From contig NZ_VCQU01000001.1 of the NCBI RefSeq assembly GCF_012932915.1, forward strand, positions 124,001-188,000: a stretch of DNA of 64,000 nt, in the 5' to 3' direction. Numbering within the stretch: position 1 is the first letter of the stretch; each line of letters starts with the position of its first letter. The notes under the pieces are model-generated. The model was not told where the DNA came from, made no database searches, and was given only the letters and a program-made list of their open reading frames with translations. The position numbers and the translations under genes are program-made. Positions 1 through 11,000 of this stretch are shown one piece after another. Source of the DNA: Antrihabitans stalactiti. Lineage in GTDB: Bacteria; Actinomycetota; Actinomycetes; Mycobacteriales; Mycobacteriaceae.

Positions 1-1
1 G

Positions 2-505
2 CGCGTCGATTCCGAGATCGACAAGCGGCTCGAAGCGATCGGGACCGACGAGGCACTCGCGTTGCGCGGCAAGGCAGGCGTTGCGAACGCGGTCCTGGCA
101 TATGCGGCGTACCAGAACGTCTTCGAGCCCGGAACCGATTTCGCCGAGCTGTCGGCAGCAGGCGCGAACCTCCAGCGTCCGCTGTGGGCATCGACGGGCG
201 TGAAGAACCCGGAATACTCCGACACGATGTACGTCACGGAGCTCGCTGCCCCGAACACGGTCAACACGATGCCGGAGAAGACGCTGCAGGCTGTCGCCGA
301 CCACGGCGAGATCCACGGCGACGCGGTCACCGGGCAGGCCGATGCTGCGCAGGCGACCTTCGACGCGGTCAGCGCGGCGGGCGTTGACCTCAACGACGTG
401 TTCGCGATCCTCGAATCCGAGGGTGTCGACAAGTTCATGAAGTCCTGGCAGGAGCTGCTCGATGCGACTGCCGAGACCATGAAGGCAGCCGCGGAAAACA
501 GCTGA
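2..505 (+). CDS. tal: Transaldolase, C-terminal part (cut by window start)
   Basis: Transaldolase transfers a dihydroxyacetone unit between sugar phosphates in the non-oxidative pentose phosphate pathway, in the cytosol. Only the last 167 residues are present; the frame is open to the first bases, reading [14 protein letters not shown]. Family blocks visible are [22 protein letters not shown] and [10 protein letters not shown]. The Schiff-base lysine of this family lies upstream of these blocks, so it is outside the window. The stop is 2 bases before the zwf start, so the two are probably co-transcribed, as is usual for tkt-tal-zwf-opcA-pgl in Actinobacteria. Confidence 0.95.
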   Translation, partial: RVDSEIDKRLEAIGTDEALALRGKAGVANAVLAYAAYQNVFEPGTDFAELSAAGANLQRPLWASTGVKNPEYSDTMYVTELAAPNTVNTMPEKTLQAVADHGEIHGDAVTGQADAAQATFDAVSAAGVDLNDVFAILESEGVDKFMKSWQELLDATAETMKAAAENS

Positions 506-507
506 CC

Positions 508-2055
508 GTGGCGGACCCAGCGGATGGCGTCGCGGAGTGGGTCAATCCACTCCGCGACGAGCGGGACAAGCGCGTCCCGCATATCGCAGGACCTTGCGCT
601 CTGGTGATTTTCGGTGTCACCGGCGACCTGGCACGTAAGAAGCTGATGCCGGCGATTTACGACCTCGCAAGTCGTGGCTTGCTCCCGCCCGGGTTCTCCC
701 TCGTCGGTTTCGCGCGTCGCGACTGGGATCACGAGGATTTCGCGCAGGTCGTGCTCGAAGCGGTCAAGGCGCATTCCCGAATCGGGTTTCGCGACGAGAT
801 CTGGGAACGCGTCGCCGAAGGAATTCGTTTCGTCAGAGGCGCGTTCGACGACGACGATGCCTTCGTCAAGCTGGCGGAGACGCTCGCGGACCTCGATGTC
901 GAACGCAGCACCGGCGGCAATCACGCTTTCTACTTGTCCATTCCGCCGGGAGCGTTTCCGGTTGTGCTGGAACAGCTTTCGAAGTCCGGGCTGGCCAAGC
1001 GCGAAGAAGGACAGTGGCGGCGGGTCGTCATCGAGAAACCGTTCGGTCACGACCTGGCGAGCGCGAAGGAACTCAACGCGGTCGTCAATCGAGTCTTCCC
1101 GGAAGAGACCGTTTTTCGGATCGATCACTACCTGGGCAAAGAAACCGTCCAGAACATCTTGGCGCTGCGCTTCGCGAACCAGCTATTCGATCCGATCTGG
1201 AACGCGCACTACGTCGACCACGTACAGATCACGATGGCCGAAGACATCGGTCTCGGTGGCCGCGCGGGTTACTACGACGGCATCGGCGCTGCACGCGATG
1301 TCATTCAGAACCATTTGCTGCAGCTGCTCGCGTTCATCGCCATGGAAGAACCAGTCAGCTTCAATCCTTCCGAGCTACAGACCGAGAAGATCAAGGTGCT
1401 GTCCGCGACGAAACTCGTCGAACCGCTCGACGAGACGACCGCACGCGGGCAATACGCCGCCGGTTGGCAAGGCAGCGAGCCGGTCGTCGGGCTGCTCGAC
1501 GAAGAGGGCTTCTCTAAGGATTCCCGCACCGAGACCTACGCGGCGATCACACTCGAAGTCGACACGCGCCGGTGGGCTGGGGTGCCGTGGTATCTGCGGA
1601 CCGGGAAACGGCTGGGCCGCAGGGTCACCGAGATCGCCGTCGTCTTCAAACGGGCTCCGCACCTGCCGTTCGACCAGACCATGACCGAGGAACTCGGGCA
1701 GAACGCACTCGTCATCAGGGTTCAGCCCGACGAAGGCGTGACCATCCGGTTCGGGTCGAAGGTCCCTGGGTCGGGCATGGAAGTTCGCGACGTCAACATG
1801 GATTTCAGCTACGGCGAAGCGTTCACCGAGTCCTCCCCCGAAGCGTACGAGCGGTTGATCCTGGACGTCCTGCTCGGCGTGCCGTCACTGTTCCCCGTGA
1901 ACGCGGAGGTCGAATTGTCTTGGCGGATACTCGACCCCGTCCTCGACCACTGGGCGGCGGGCGGCAAACCCGAGCCCTACGAATCGGGTACGTGGGGTCC
2001 GCACTCGGCTGACGAGATGCTCGGCCGCACCGGTCGCGAATGGCGGCGGCCATGA
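508..2055 (+). CDS. zwf: Glucose-6-phosphate 1-dehydrogenase
   Basis: This enzyme oxidises glucose 6-phosphate to 6-phosphogluconolactone with NADP, the entry step of the oxidative pentose phosphate pathway. The 515-residue protein has the family's usual length. The dinucleotide-binding segment FGVTGDLARKKL is at residues 35-46 and the active-site signature RIDHYLGK is at 204-211. The start is GTG, 2 bases after the tal stop. The last codons overlap opcA by an ATGA junction, so zwf, opcA and pgl look translationally coupled. Nothing is missing or unusual in the enzyme. Confidence 0.97.
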   Translation: MADPADGVAEWVNPLRDERDKRVPHIAGPCALVIFGVTGDLARKKLMPAIYDLASRGLLPPGFSLVGFARRDWDHEDFAQVVLEAVKAHSRIGFRDEIWERVAEGIRFVRGAFDDDDAFVKLAETLADLDVERSTGGNHAFYLSIPPGAFPVVLEQLSKSGLAKREEGQWRRVVIEKPFGHDLASAKELNAVVNRVFPEETVFRIDHYLGKETVQNILALRFANQLFDPIWNAHYVDHVQITMAEDIGLGGRAGYYDGIGAARDVIQNHLLQLLAFIAMEEPVSFNPSELQTEKIKVLSATKLVEPLDETTARGQYAAGWQGSEPVVGLLDEEGFSKDSRTETYAAITLEVDTRRWAGVPWYLRTGKRLGRRVTEIAVVFKRAPHLPFDQTMTEELGQNALVIRVQPDEGVTIRFGSKVPGSGMEVRDVNMDFSYGEAFTESSPEAYERLILDVLLGVPSLFPVNAEVELSWRILDPVLDHWAAGGKPEPYESGTWGPHSADEMLGRTGREWRRP

Positions 2056-2960
2056 GAGTCGACGTCCCCGAAACCAGCACCGCGTCCATCAACAAGAAGC
2101 TGGTCGAGCTGCGCGAGAGCACGGGAATGGTCACGCTCGGTCGCGTGCTCACGCTGGTCGTGTGCCTTTCCGACGCGGCCGACGTGGAAGACGCGATCGA
2201 ATCAGCGAGCGAAGCGGGCAAGGAACATCCGTGCCGCATCATCGTTCTCGTCCGCGGCGACGCGGACGCGGACAACCGCCTCGATGCCCAGATCCGGCTC
2301 GGTGGCGCCGAAGGCGCATCCGAGGTGCTGGTGCTGAACCTGCACGGTGAGCTGGCGAATCACGAAGCCAGCGTCATCACGCCGTTCCTGCTGCCCGATA
2401 CCCCGGTCGTCGCCTGGTGGCCCAAAATTGCACCGGCAGCGCCGTCACAAGATCCGGTGGGCCGCTTGGCAGTTCGACGAATCACAGATGCGACCTTCGC
2501 GCCGAATCCGATGGCGACGATCAAGACGCGGGGGGCAACGTATGCCTCCGGCGACTCCGACCTCGCGTGGGCGCGGATCACGCACTGGCGCGCTCTGCTG
2601 ACTGCGGCTCTCGACGAACCGCCGTTCGAGCCGATCACATCGGCAACGGTGTCCGGCTTGTTGGACGAGCCGGCTCTGGACGTCCTCGCAGGTTGGCTCG
2701 CGATTCGGTTGAACTGCCCGGTGAAGCGGCTCGGCGGCGAACTGCGCGTCGAACTGGACCGCGAGAACTCGTCGGTGGTGATCGCTCGGCCACAGCTCGG
2801 CAGAACCGCGACCCTGAGCCGAACCGGTCAGCCCGACAAACGGCTGGCCTTGGCGCGCAGGAAGACTCGCGACTGCCTCGCGGAAGATCTGCGCAGGCTC
2901 GACGCGGACCAGATCTACGAATCGGCACTAGAGGGTCTCGAAAGGGTCGAGTATGAGTGA
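2052..2960 (+). CDS. opcA: OpcA, glucose-6-phosphate dehydrogenase assembly protein
   Basis: OpcA is an allosteric or assembly partner of G6PDH found in cyanobacteria and Actinobacteria; it has no catalytic site of its own. The protein is 302 residues. The start chosen is the ATG at 2052, which overlaps the zwf stop as ATGA and gives the N-terminus [10 protein letters not shown], close to what I recall of mycobacterial OpcA. An in-frame ATG 12 bases upstream lies inside zwf and is less likely. Its place between zwf and pgl fits its role. The 3' end overlaps pgl by 8 bases. Confidence 0.93.
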   Translation: MRVDVPETSTASINKKLVELRESTGMVTLGRVLTLVVCLSDAADVEDAIESASEAGKEHPCRIIVLVRGDADADNRLDAQIRLGGAEGASEVLVLNLHGELANHEASVITPFLLPDTPVVAWWPKIAPAAPSQDPVGRLAVRRITDATFAPNPMATIKTRGATYASGDSDLAWARITHWRALLTAALDEPPFEPITSATVSGLLDEPALDVLAGWLAIRLNCPVKRLGGELRVELDRENSSVVIARPQLGRTATLSRTGQPDKRLALARRKTRDCLAEDLRRLDADQIYESALEGLERVEYE

Positions 2961-3669
2961 GCTGATCGTCGAACGCTACGCCGATACCGATGCTCTCGTT
3001 GCCGCGGCAGCTCGTCGTTTCGTCGCAGCGGTCGTCAGCGCGCAGGCCGATCGAGGTTCGGCGTCGGTGGTCCTGACCGGTGGCGGCACCGGCATCGGTC
3101 TGCTGGCGGCGGTCCGGGCCGATCCGGGAGCCATCGACTGGTCGGCGATCGACATCTATTGGGGCGACGATCGATTCGTTCCCTACGACGATCCCGAGCG
3201 CAACGAGTTGCAGGCTCGCGAAGCCTTGCTCGATCACGTCGACATCGACGCCGCGCGCGTGCATCCGATGGCGGCGTCCGACGGTGAATTCGGCAACGAC
3301 CCCGCCGCTGCCGCAGCGGCGTACGCCGACGTCATCGAGGGCGCACAGTTCGACGTTCACCTTCTCGGCATGGGCGGCGAGGGCCACATCAATTCGCTGT
3401 TTCCGCATACCGACGCGGTCCGCGAGAAGGTCGCAACCGTTGTGGCAGTGACCGATTCGCCGAAGCCTCCCCCGGTTCGAGTCACGCTGACGTTGCCCGC
3501 GGTCCAGCGAGCGCGGCAGGTGTGGTTGATCGTGTCCGGCGATAACAAGGCTGAGGCGGTAGCTGCGGCTGTCGGCGGCGCCGATTCCGACGACTGGCCA
3601 TCGGCGGGTGCGCGCGGCACCGAGGCAACGGTCTGGCTCGTCGACGAAGCGGCAGCGAGCAAGCTCTAG
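2953..3669 (+). CDS. pgl: 6-phosphogluconolactonase
   Basis: Pgl hydrolyses 6-phosphogluconolactone, the product of Zwf, to 6-phosphogluconate. The 238-residue protein has the sugar-phosphate isomerase-like fold: a glycine loop [10 protein letters not shown] near residues 42-51, the segment YWGDDRFVP near 73, and the family signature [15 protein letters not shown] near 137-152. It is the last gene of the tal-zwf-opcA-pgl run and overlaps opcA by 8 bases. The operon is followed by a long palindrome at 3850-3913 that may stop transcription. Confidence 0.95.
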   Translation: MSELIVERYADTDALVAAAARRFVAAVVSAQADRGSASVVLTGGGTGIGLLAAVRADPGAIDWSAIDIYWGDDRFVPYDDPERNELQAREALLDHVDIDAARVHPMAASDGEFGNDPAAAAAAYADVIEGAQFDVHLLGMGGEGHINSLFPHTDAVREKVATVVAVTDSPKPPPVRVTLTLPAVQRARQVWLIVSGDNKAEAVAAAVGGADSDDWPSAGARGTEATVWLVDEAAASKL

Positions 3670-3849
3670 GCGTCGTCGTGTTCGGTCGGCCTCGTACGCG
3701 GGGTCGGTGGATTCTTCTGGGTTGGTTCCCCGGCAGGACCACGACGGAACACCGGGCGCGGATGCCTGCCGATTCCTTTTCGCCACGCCGTGTAGCAGCC
3801 GATGCATTGGTCCATATGAAGTTGGACGCCGCTGTGTCCGGTTTGGTTC
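3670..3849. other. Intergenic stretch, no gene recognised
   Basis: Between the pgl stop and the palindrome at 3850. Open frames here have no start with a ribosome binding site and no protein-like composition. I see no repeat, tRNA or clear promoter. Confidence 0.5.
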
Positions 3850-3913
3850 CACCCCACCCTCGTGAGTCTTTTTGGAGTCTCTGGACTCCTAAAAGACTCA
3901 CGAGGGTGGGGTG
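3850..3913. repeat. 64-bp near-perfect palindrome
   Basis: Left arm 3850-3872 and right arm 3891-3913 are exact reverse complements over 23 bases, each holding CCACCCTCGTGAGTC or its complement. After one T-T mismatch a second 6-bp stem (GGAGTC with GACTCC) closes a 4-base loop. The 29 paired positions would form a very stable hairpin, possibly the terminator of the zwf operon. A half copy, CCCTCGTGAGT, recurs at 4672-4682 just before the ppc 3' end, suggesting a dispersed element. Confidence 0.85.
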
Positions 3914-3918
3914 CATAC

Positions 3919-3942
3919 AAATAACACATATATGTGTTATTT
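3919..3942. promoter_or_regulatory. 24-bp perfect palindromic operator before the MarR-type gene
   Basis: The half site is AAATAACACATA, followed directly by its exact complement with no spacer. It is AT-rich in a GC-rich genome. It lies about 26-49 bases before the ATG at 3968. With a -10 at 3956-3961 it would cover the -35 region. A dimeric winged-helix repressor binding here would shut its own promoter, so autoregulation by the downstream MarR-type protein is the simplest reading (inference). Confidence 0.75.
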
Positions 3943-3955
3943 CAGTCATCCCTGC

Positions 3956-3961
3956 TATGTT
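3956..3961 (+). promoter_or_regulatory. -10 box of the MarR-type gene, leaderless type
   Basis: TATGTT, ending exactly 6 bases before the ATG at 3968. The same TANNNT-N6-start arrangement recurs at other genes in the window and implies a transcript beginning at or near the start codon. Confidence 0.6.
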
Positions 3962-3967
3962 CATGGC

Positions 3968-4456
3968 ATGCCGCACGACGCGCAATTGATCTTTGCCGAC
4001 CACGTCGGCCGGTTCTACGCGCGTCAGTACGCGTTCCCGCCGATGGCGGGACGGCTGCTGGGCTATCTGTTCGTATGCGATCCACCGGAGCAGACGATCG
4101 ACGAACTGGGCGAGGCACTGCTGGCCAGCCGCAGTGCAATCACCGGCGCGGTGAAATTGCTCGAGAGCTACAAGATTGCCCGCCGCACGCGCGTCGCGGG
4201 TGAACGGGTGGATCGCGTGAGCATCGACCCAGCAAGTCAGCAACCGCAGAATTTCGATTCCGCAATCCACGTCGAGCATGCCGCCCTGTTCCGCAAGGGG
4301 TTGGCGTTGCTGGCCGACGCGCCTGCCGAGCGCCGCGCACCGCTCGAGGAGATGGTCGCCCTCGCCGAGTTCCTCAGCGAACGACTCCCAGCGCTACGCG
4401 ACGAATGGCATGCCCACCGAGACGAACTTCGACGAAAGAGTGCACACAATGACTGA
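3968..4456 (+). CDS. MarR/GbsR-type winged-helix transcriptional regulator
   Basis: A 162-residue DNA-binding protein. The N-terminal MPHDAQLIFADHVGRFY leads into a winged helix around residues 40-85, with a recognition-helix-like stretch LLASRSAITGAVKLLESY followed by a basic wing (RRTRVAGERVDRVSID). The C-terminal half is helical and probably dimerises. This layout matches the GbsR branch of the MarR superfamily. The start is the ATG at 3968, 6 bases after a TATGTT box; an upstream in-frame ATG would run through the palindromic operator and is rejected. Its stop overlaps the next small gene by 8 bases, so the two are coupled. The ligand and any targets beyond its own promoter are unknown. 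Confidence 0.8.
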   Translation: MPHDAQLIFADHVGRFYARQYAFPPMAGRLLGYLFVCDPPEQTIDELGEALLASRSAITGAVKLLESYKIARRTRVAGERVDRVSIDPASQQPQNFDSAIHVEHAALFRKGLALLADAPAERRAPLEEMVALAEFLSERLPALRDEWHAHRDELRRKSAHND

Positions 4457-4670
4457 TTCCGAACTGTCCATCGACGAACAGGTCGAACTGGCCCAAGAGA
4501 GCGAAGATCTCGACGAACTCAGGCGTCTGTCCGCCGCGGGAAGCAGCGACGCGACCGACATCCTTGTCGAACTCGCGGGCAGCCGGGAAGACCTCGACGA
4601 ACTGAGGCGCTTCGCCGATGCCGGGAATTCCGACGCCGCCGACATCCTCGAGGAGCTCACCGAGGAGTAA
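4449..4670 (+). CDS. Small acidic protein of two tandem helical repeats
   Basis: A 73-residue acidic protein of unknown function. It consists almost wholly of two imperfect copies of a repeat of about 28 residues: VELAQESEDLDELRRLSAAG plus SSDATDIL, then VELAGSREDLDELRRFADAG plus NSDAADIL. The pattern suggests a short alpha-helical repeat protein of Sel1/HEAT type, but I cannot name the family. It overlaps the regulator gene by 8 bases and is probably made together with it. It contains no cysteine, membrane segment or signal peptide. Confidence 0.7.
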   Translation: MTDSELSIDEQVELAQESEDLDELRRLSAAGSSDATDILVELAGSREDLDELRRFADAGNSDAADILEELTEE

Positions 4671-4683
4671 CCCCTCGTGAGTG

Positions 4684-7458
4684 TTAGCCGCTGTTGCGCA
4701 GGGCCGTGGCGAGACCGTTCATGGTCAGCAGGATCCCCCGCTTGACCAGTTCACGGTCGTCGCCGGCGCGGTATTGGCGCAGGAGTTCCACTTGCAGGTG
4801 GTTCAGCGGCTCCAGATACGGGAAGCGGTTGATCGTCGCGCGCGCCATCGCGGGGTTGTCTGCCAGCAGATTCTCGTGACCGGTTACAGCCTGATACATC
4901 TTGATCGTGCGGTTGTATTCGTCGCTGATCATTCCGAACACCTTGTCCCGCAATTCCACATCGGGAACGAGCTCGGCATACCTGGCCGCCAGACCGAGGT
5001 CCGACTTCGACATCACCATTGCCATGTTCGACAGCACGGACCGAAAGAACGGCCATTGCTCGTACAGATCCGACAACCTGGCGAGCTTCTCGTCACTACC
5101 GTCCACCCACTCCTCGAACGCGGTGCCGACGCCGTACCAACCGGGCAGCATCACCCGCGACTGGCTCCAGGACATCACCCACGGGATCGCGCGCAGGTCG
5201 TAGACCGAATTGGTGGGCTTCCGCGATGCAGGCCGACTCCCGATGTTGAGCTCCCCGATCTCTGCTACCGGCGTCGACATGCGGAAGTACTCGACAAAAC
5301 CCGGTGTCTCGTGGACCAGAGCGCCGTACGCGGCCTGTGCCCGTGCGGCGAGGTCGTCGAGAATCGCGTACGCCGGCTCGGCGGCGTCGCCGAGGCCTTC
5401 GACGTCGAGCAGCGTCGATTCGATCGTCGCTGCGAGTAGCGATTCCAAATTGCGGCGAGCGAGCTTCGGGTTGGCGTACTTCGCGCCGATGACCTCGCCC
5501 TGCTCGGTGATGCGCAACGACCCGGTGACCGCGCCGACCGGCTGCGCAAGGATCGCGTCGTAGCTCGGACCGCCACCGCGCCCGACCGTTCCGCCTCGAC
5601 CGTGGAACAGCCGCAATCGAATTCGGGCTTTGCGTGCCGCCTCGACCAGGTCCAACTCGGCGCGATAGAGCGCCCAGTTCGCGGCGAGGTACCCGCCGTC
5701 CTTGTTCGAATCGGAATAGCCGAGCATCACTTCCTGGTTGTCGCCACGCGACCGCACCAGCGCGCGATAGACGGGAACATCGAGGGTTGCCAGCAGAGTT
5801 GCCGCGCCTTGCTGCAGATCACCGATGGTTTCGAACAACGGGACCACACCGATCGGCGAGGTCGGGTGGCCGCCGCCTGGATCGAGGATGCCTGCTTCCT
5901 TGAGCAGCAACGCAGCCTCCAGCATGTCGCTGACCGAGGTGCACATGCTGATGATGTAGTTCGGCACCGCCCCCGCGCCCAACGTACGGACCGCATGGCC
6001 TGCCGCCCGGGTGATTGCCAGCTCCTTGGTCGTGAGCTCGCTGAGCTCGGCGTCAGGCGTCGTCAACGGCCGTCGGGTAGTCAGCTCGTCCGACAGAATT
6101 GCGACCCGCTCATCCTCGGACAGCGAGGCGTAGTCGGGATGCACGCCCGACCACGCGAACAATTCCGCGACGACCTCCTCGTGAACCTCCGAGTTCTGCC
6201 GCAGATCCAGCCCGGACAGGTGGAAGCCGAACGTCTCGATCGAACTGCGCAGCAGTGCCAGCCTGTCGTCGGCAAGAATCGCATCGCCGTGGCTGCGCAA
6301 CGATGCGTCGACGATGTCCAAGTCGTCGAGCGCCTGCCTCGGCGACTCGTAGGGTTCCAAGCCTGCTGACAGACCGTTCGCTGGCAGCTCGTCGAGGATG
6401 CGTTCGGCGGTGGCCGTCAGGCGCCCACGGATATTGCGCAGTGCCCGGCGATACGGTTCGTCTGCCCGATTGGAACCGGAATCGCCACTCGAATCGGCCA
6501 GCTCCTGCAGCGCGTAGCTGACCGTCACCAACCGCGCGGACATGGACAGTTCCTGCTCGAGCAACGACAGCTCACCGAGGTGGTGCTCGATCGCCACCGA
6601 CGCCGCGCGTTGGGTCGCCGTATTGACGACGTTGGCGTCGACGAATGGATTGCCGTCGCGGTCGCCGCCGATCCACGATCCAGGCCGCAACATCGGTTCG
6701 GCCAACAGCTGTGCGTCAGGCCACCGCCTCCGCAGCTCGTCCCGCAGCTCGGCATTGATCCGCGGGATCACATCGAGCAGCGACATGTCGTAGTAGCGAA
6801 GACCGACCTCGATCTCGTCTTGAATCCGCAGCCGCGACAACCGAATCAGCGCGGTCTGCCACAGCGTGATGATCTGCCTGCGCAGCTGGACGTCGATGTC
6901 GTCTTGGTCGGCTTCGGCGTGATGTCGCCGTCTCATCAGGTCGGTGATGCGGGTCTGAGCTTCGAAGATGGTCCGGCGACGGGTCTCGGTCGGATGGGCA
7001 GTGATGACGGGCGAGACGAGCGCATCTCGGAGCAGGTCTTCCGCGGTGGCCGAGTCGATCTCGGCTGCGTCGAGCTTCGCGTACGTGGCAGCAAGGCTGC
7101 TGTCCTGCGGCGGTTCGCCTGCGCGAACATGCACCGCCCGACGGCGTTCCCGATGCAGATCCTCCGCGAGATTCGCGAGCAGCGAGAAATGGCTGAATGC
7201 GCGAATTACCGGAATCGCTTTGCCGATGGTGATGCCGTCGAACAATTCGGCCAACTCGGCACGGTCGATCTCGGACCGTCGCAGCCGAAACGATTCGACC
7301 CTGGCCTTCTCGACCAACTCGAATACGTCTTCGCCGTCTTGTTCACGGACGATCTGCCCAAGCATTGCGCCCAGCAGTCGAACGTCTTCGCGCAGTGGTT
7401 CGTTGGCGGCGCGGCCGGTATCGGGCTCGGTCGCGGTGCGACCATCGGGCTCAGTCAT
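4684..7458 (-). CDS. ppc: Phosphoenolpyruvate carboxylase
   Basis: Ppc carboxylates phosphoenolpyruvate with bicarbonate to oxaloacetate, replenishing the TCA cycle. The 924-residue length is typical. The catalytic histidine is in [11 protein letters not shown] (H155), the phosphate-binding segment [16 protein letters not shown] starts near 577, and the glycine-rich loop [14 protein letters not shown] is near 613-630. The C-terminus ends in [13 protein letters not shown], as in family members. The gene is transcribed away from secG, with a 51-bp palindrome in the gap before it. It ends 13 bases from the converging small repeat-protein gene. Confidence 0.97.
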   Translation of the reverse strand: MTEPDGRTATEPDTGRAANEPLREDVRLLGAMLGQIVREQDGEDVFELVEKARVESFRLRRSEIDRAELAELFDGITIGKAIPVIRAFSHFSLLANLAEDLHRERRRAVHVRAGEPPQDSSLAATYAKLDAAEIDSATAEDLLRDALVSPVITAHPTETRRRTIFEAQTRITDLMRRRHHAEADQDDIDVQLRRQIITLWQTALIRLSRLRIQDEIEVGLRYYDMSLLDVIPRINAELRDELRRRWPDAQLLAEPMLRPGSWIGGDRDGNPFVDANVVNTATQRAASVAIEHHLGELSLLEQELSMSARLVTVSYALQELADSSGDSGSNRADEPYRRALRNIRGRLTATAERILDELPANGLSAGLEPYESPRQALDDLDIVDASLRSHGDAILADDRLALLRSSIETFGFHLSGLDLRQNSEVHEEVVAELFAWSGVHPDYASLSEDERVAILSDELTTRRPLTTPDAELSELTTKELAITRAAGHAVRTLGAGAVPNYIISMCTSVSDMLEAALLLKEAGILDPGGGHPTSPIGVVPLFETIGDLQQGAATLLATLDVPVYRALVRSRGDNQEVMLGYSDSNKDGGYLAANWALYRAELDLVEAARKARIRLRLFHGRGGTVGRGGGPSYDAILAQPVGAVTGSLRITEQGEVIGAKYANPKLARRNLESLLAATIESTLLDVEGLGDAAEPAYAILDDLAARAQAAYGALVHETPGFVEYFRMSTPVAEIGELNIGSRPASRKPTNSVYDLRAIPWVMSWSQSRVMLPGWYGVGTAFEEWVDGSDEKLARLSDLYEQWPFFRSVLSNMAMVMSKSDLGLAARYAELVPDVELRDKVFGMISDEYNRTIKMYQAVTGHENLLADNPAMARATINRFPYLEPLNHLQVELLRQYRAGDDRELVKRGILLTMNGLATALRNSG

Positions 7459-7516
7459 AGCCCCGAGTATTGCCGCTCGCCGTTACGCGCGGGTGACTTG
7501 ACCCCATCTCCCGACA

Positions 7517-7567
7517 GCATGAATGTCACATTCAATTCGACAGATCGATTGAATGTGACATTCATGC
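7517..7567. repeat. 51-bp palindromic element, copy 1
   Basis: Left arm 7517-7536 (GCATGAATGTCACATTCAAT) is exactly complementary to right arm 7548-7567, around an 11-base loop. A second element of the same total length shares its outer 15 bases at both ends at 33886-33936. Both copies sit in gaps between minus-strand genes, here between secG and ppc. It could end the upstream transcript or be a protein-binding or REP-like repeat. Confidence 0.9.
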
Positions 7568-7606
7568 GAAGTGGGAGGCGGGCCCACGGGCATCAACGCC
7601 GAGAGA

Positions 7607-7843
7607 TCAGTTGGTGAACTTGATCTCCAGGCCCATACCGAGAATGCAGATGACCCAGACGACGCAGACGAACACCGTGATGCGGTCGAGGTTCTTCTCC
7701 ACGACCGTCGAACCCGACAGGCTGGACTGGACGCCGCCACCGAAGAGGCTGGAAAGGCCGCCGCCCTTGGCGCGGTGCAACAGCACCAGCAGCATCAGCA
7801 GCAAGCTGCTGATAACCAGCACAATTTTCAGGAACAGTTCCAC
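7607..7843 (-). CDS. secG: Preprotein translocase subunit SecG
   Basis: SecG is the small accessory subunit of the SecYEG channel in the cytoplasmic membrane. The 78-residue protein has the expected hairpin: a first membrane helix at about residues 3-22, the conserved cytoplasmic loop HRAKGGGLSSLFGGG, and a second helix at about 56-74. Length and loop are typical. It lies downstream of tpiA in the order gap-pgk-tpiA-secG-ppc, which is common in Actinobacteria. Confidence 0.95.
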   Translation of the reverse strand: MELFLKIVLVISSLLLMLLVLLHRAKGGGLSSLFGGGVQSSLSGSTVVEKNLDRITVFVCVVWVICILGMGLEIKFTN

Positions 7844-7891
7844 AGTGTCATCTCTCCAGTTCGTCGGCCTCGTACACGATACCTGAGGCGA

Positions 7892-8677
7892 TCAAACGAA
7901 CGGTCCACCCGCCGCGATGGCGGCCAAGGTTGCGAACTCGTCGCCCTTGAGCGATGCACCACCGACCAGTGCGCCGTCGATGTCGGTCTGAGCAATCAGA
8001 TCGCCGACGTTCTTGGCGTTCACCGATCCGCCGTAGAGGATGCGAATACCGGCAGCGACCTCGGCCGATGCCAGCGACGCCACTTCGGCGCGGAGTGCTG
8101 CGCACACCTCTTGCGCATCGGGAGGCGTCGCGACTTGACCGGTGCCGATTGCCCAGACCGGCTCGTAGGCGATGACGACCTTCGAGACCTCGTCCGCGGA
8201 CAGTCCCGCAAGAGAGCCGCGCAGGCTTTCGGTGTTGTACTCGACGTGCTTGCCTGCCTGGCGAACGTCGATGCCCTCCCCTACGCAGACGATCGGCGTC
8301 AGGCCGTGGCGTAGTGCTGCCTTCGCCTTCTCCAGCACGCTCGCGTCGTCTTCACCGTGCATAGCCCGGCGCTCGGAGTGCCCGACGGTGACGAACCTGC
8401 AGCCCAGCTTGGCCAGCATCGAACCGCTGATCTCGCCGGTGTAAGCACCGGAATCGAACTTCGAGATGTCCTGGGCGCCGTGCGTGACCAGCAACTTGTC
8501 GCCTTCGACCAACGTCTGCACGCTGCGGATGTCGGTGAAGGGCGGCAGCACTGTGACGTCGACCTTCTCGAAGTACTTCGCAGGCAACGAGAATGCGATC
8601 TTCTGCACCAGCGCGATGGCCTCGAGATGGTTGAGGTTCATCTTCCAGTTGCCGGCGATGAGGGGTTTACGTGACAA
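7892..8677 (-). CDS. tpiA: Triosephosphate isomerase
   Basis: Interconverts dihydroxyacetone phosphate and glyceraldehyde 3-phosphate in glycolysis. The 261-residue barrel carries GNWKMN with the catalytic lysine at residue 12, VGHSERR with the electrophilic histidine near 100, and [11 protein letters not shown] with the catalytic glutamate near 171. The only start that keeps the essential N-terminus is TTG at 8677, 3 bases after the pgk stop, so translation is probably coupled to pgk. It is the third gene of the gap-pgk-tpiA operon. Confidence 0.96.
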   Translation of the reverse strand: MSRKPLIAGNWKMNLNHLEAIALVQKIAFSLPAKYFEKVDVTVLPPFTDIRSVQTLVEGDKLLVTHGAQDISKFDSGAYTGEISGSMLAKLGCRFVTVGHSERRAMHGEDDASVLEKAKAALRHGLTPIVCVGEGIDVRQAGKHVEYNTESLRGSLAGLSADEVSKVVIAYEPVWAIGTGQVATPPDAQEVCAALRAEVASLASAEVAAGIRILYGGSVNAKNVGDLIAQTDIDGALVGGASLKGDEFATLAAIAAGGPFV

Positions 8678-8680
8678 CGA

Positions 8681-9892
8681 CTATTCCTTCTCGAGCACAG
8701 CGATGCCTGGGAGCTCCTTGCCCTCCAGGTATTCCAATGACGCCCCGCCGCCGGTCGAAATGTGCGAGAACGCGTCTTCGGGCAGACCGAAACTCCGGAC
8801 CGCGGCGGCTGAGTCGCCACCGCCGACCACGCTGAACGCACCCTTGGCCGTCGCGCCGACGATCGCTTCCGCGACGCCCCTCGTGCCGGTTGCGAAGTTC
8901 TCGAACTCGAACACACCCATCGGGCCGTTCCAGAAGATCGTCTTCGCGGCGCCGAGCACTGCAGCGAACCGCTTCGTCGACTCCGGACCGATGTCGAGGC
9001 CCATCCAACCGTCCGGGATCTCGTGCGCACCGACCGTCTTGAATTCGGCGTCCGCCGCAAATTTGTCTGCGACAACGACGTCGCGCGGCAAATGGATCAC
9101 GTCGGCGAACCGATCGAGCAGATCTTTACAGGTATCGATCATCTCGGTCTGGCAGAGCGAGTCGCCGACCGAGTAACCCTGTGCCGCAAAGAAGGTGAAG
9201 CACATTCCGCCGCCGATCACCAAGGTGTCGACCTGCGGTGCGAGTGCCTCGATCACGGCGAGCTTGTCGGAGACCTTCGACCCGCCGAGGACGACCGCAT
9301 ACGGCTGTTCCGGCTCGGTCGTGAGCTTCGCGAGCACCTCGACCTCGGCAGCGACCAGGTTTCCGGCGTACGACGGGAGCAACTCGGCCACGTCGAATAC
9401 CGAAGCCTGCTTGCGGTGCACGACGCCGAAACCGTCGGAGACGAATGCGCCGCCCGGATCGAGCAGGTCCACGAGAGCCCGTGCAAGTTTCGCGCGCTCG
9501 GCGTCGTCCTTGCTGGTCTCACGCGGATCGAACCGAATGTTCTCCAGCATCAGGACGTCGCCGTCGGTGAGCCCTTCGGCGCGAGCGAGCGCGTCCTGGC
9601 CGACGACATCCCCGGCGAGCTGCACGTTGCGACCCAGCAGTTCGGCGAGCTTCGCGGCTACCGGTGCCAACGACAACGCTGGGTCCGGCGCGCCCTTCGG
9701 GCGACCGAGATGCGCTGTGACGATGACCTTGGCACCGGCGTCGACCAGTGCCTTCAGGGTCGGGACAGAAGCAATGATGCGGCCTGGATCGGTGATCTCA
9801 CCGTTCTCCAACGGGACGTTCAGGTCGGAGCGTACGAGGACGCTACGACCTTCGACACCGTCGTCGAGCAGGTCCTTGAGCGTTTTGACCAT
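8681..9892 (-). CDS. pgk: Phosphoglycerate kinase
   Basis: Makes ATP from 1,3-bisphosphoglycerate in glycolysis and runs in reverse in gluconeogenesis. The 403-residue, two-domain protein shows the substrate-binding [11 protein letters not shown] at residues 22-32, the segment [12 protein letters not shown] near 60, and the nucleotide-binding [11 protein letters not shown] near 357-367. It follows gap by 3 bases and precedes tpiA by 3 bases, a tight glycolytic operon. Nothing unusual was seen. Confidence 0.97.
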   Translation of the reverse strand: MVKTLKDLLDDGVEGRSVLVRSDLNVPLENGEITDPGRIIASVPTLKALVDAGAKVIVTAHLGRPKGAPDPALSLAPVAAKLAELLGRNVQLAGDVVGQDALARAEGLTDGDVLMLENIRFDPRETSKDDAERAKLARALVDLLDPGGAFVSDGFGVVHRKQASVFDVAELLPSYAGNLVAAEVEVLAKLTTEPEQPYAVVLGGSKVSDKLAVIEALAPQVDTLVIGGGMCFTFFAAQGYSVGDSLCQTEMIDTCKDLLDRFADVIHLPRDVVVADKFAADAEFKTVGAHEIPDGWMGLDIGPESTKRFAAVLGAAKTIFWNGPMGVFEFENFATGTRGVAEAIVGATAKGAFSVVGGGDSAAAVRSFGLPEDAFSHISTGGGASLEYLEGKELPGIAVLEKE

Positions 9893-9895
9893 CGT

Positions 9896-10945
<1,050 letters not shown>

Positions 10946-11000
10946 TCAGCATTACCTTAGTGCGCCAGGGTTAACACCCAACGGTCAGCTATGTTTTCCG

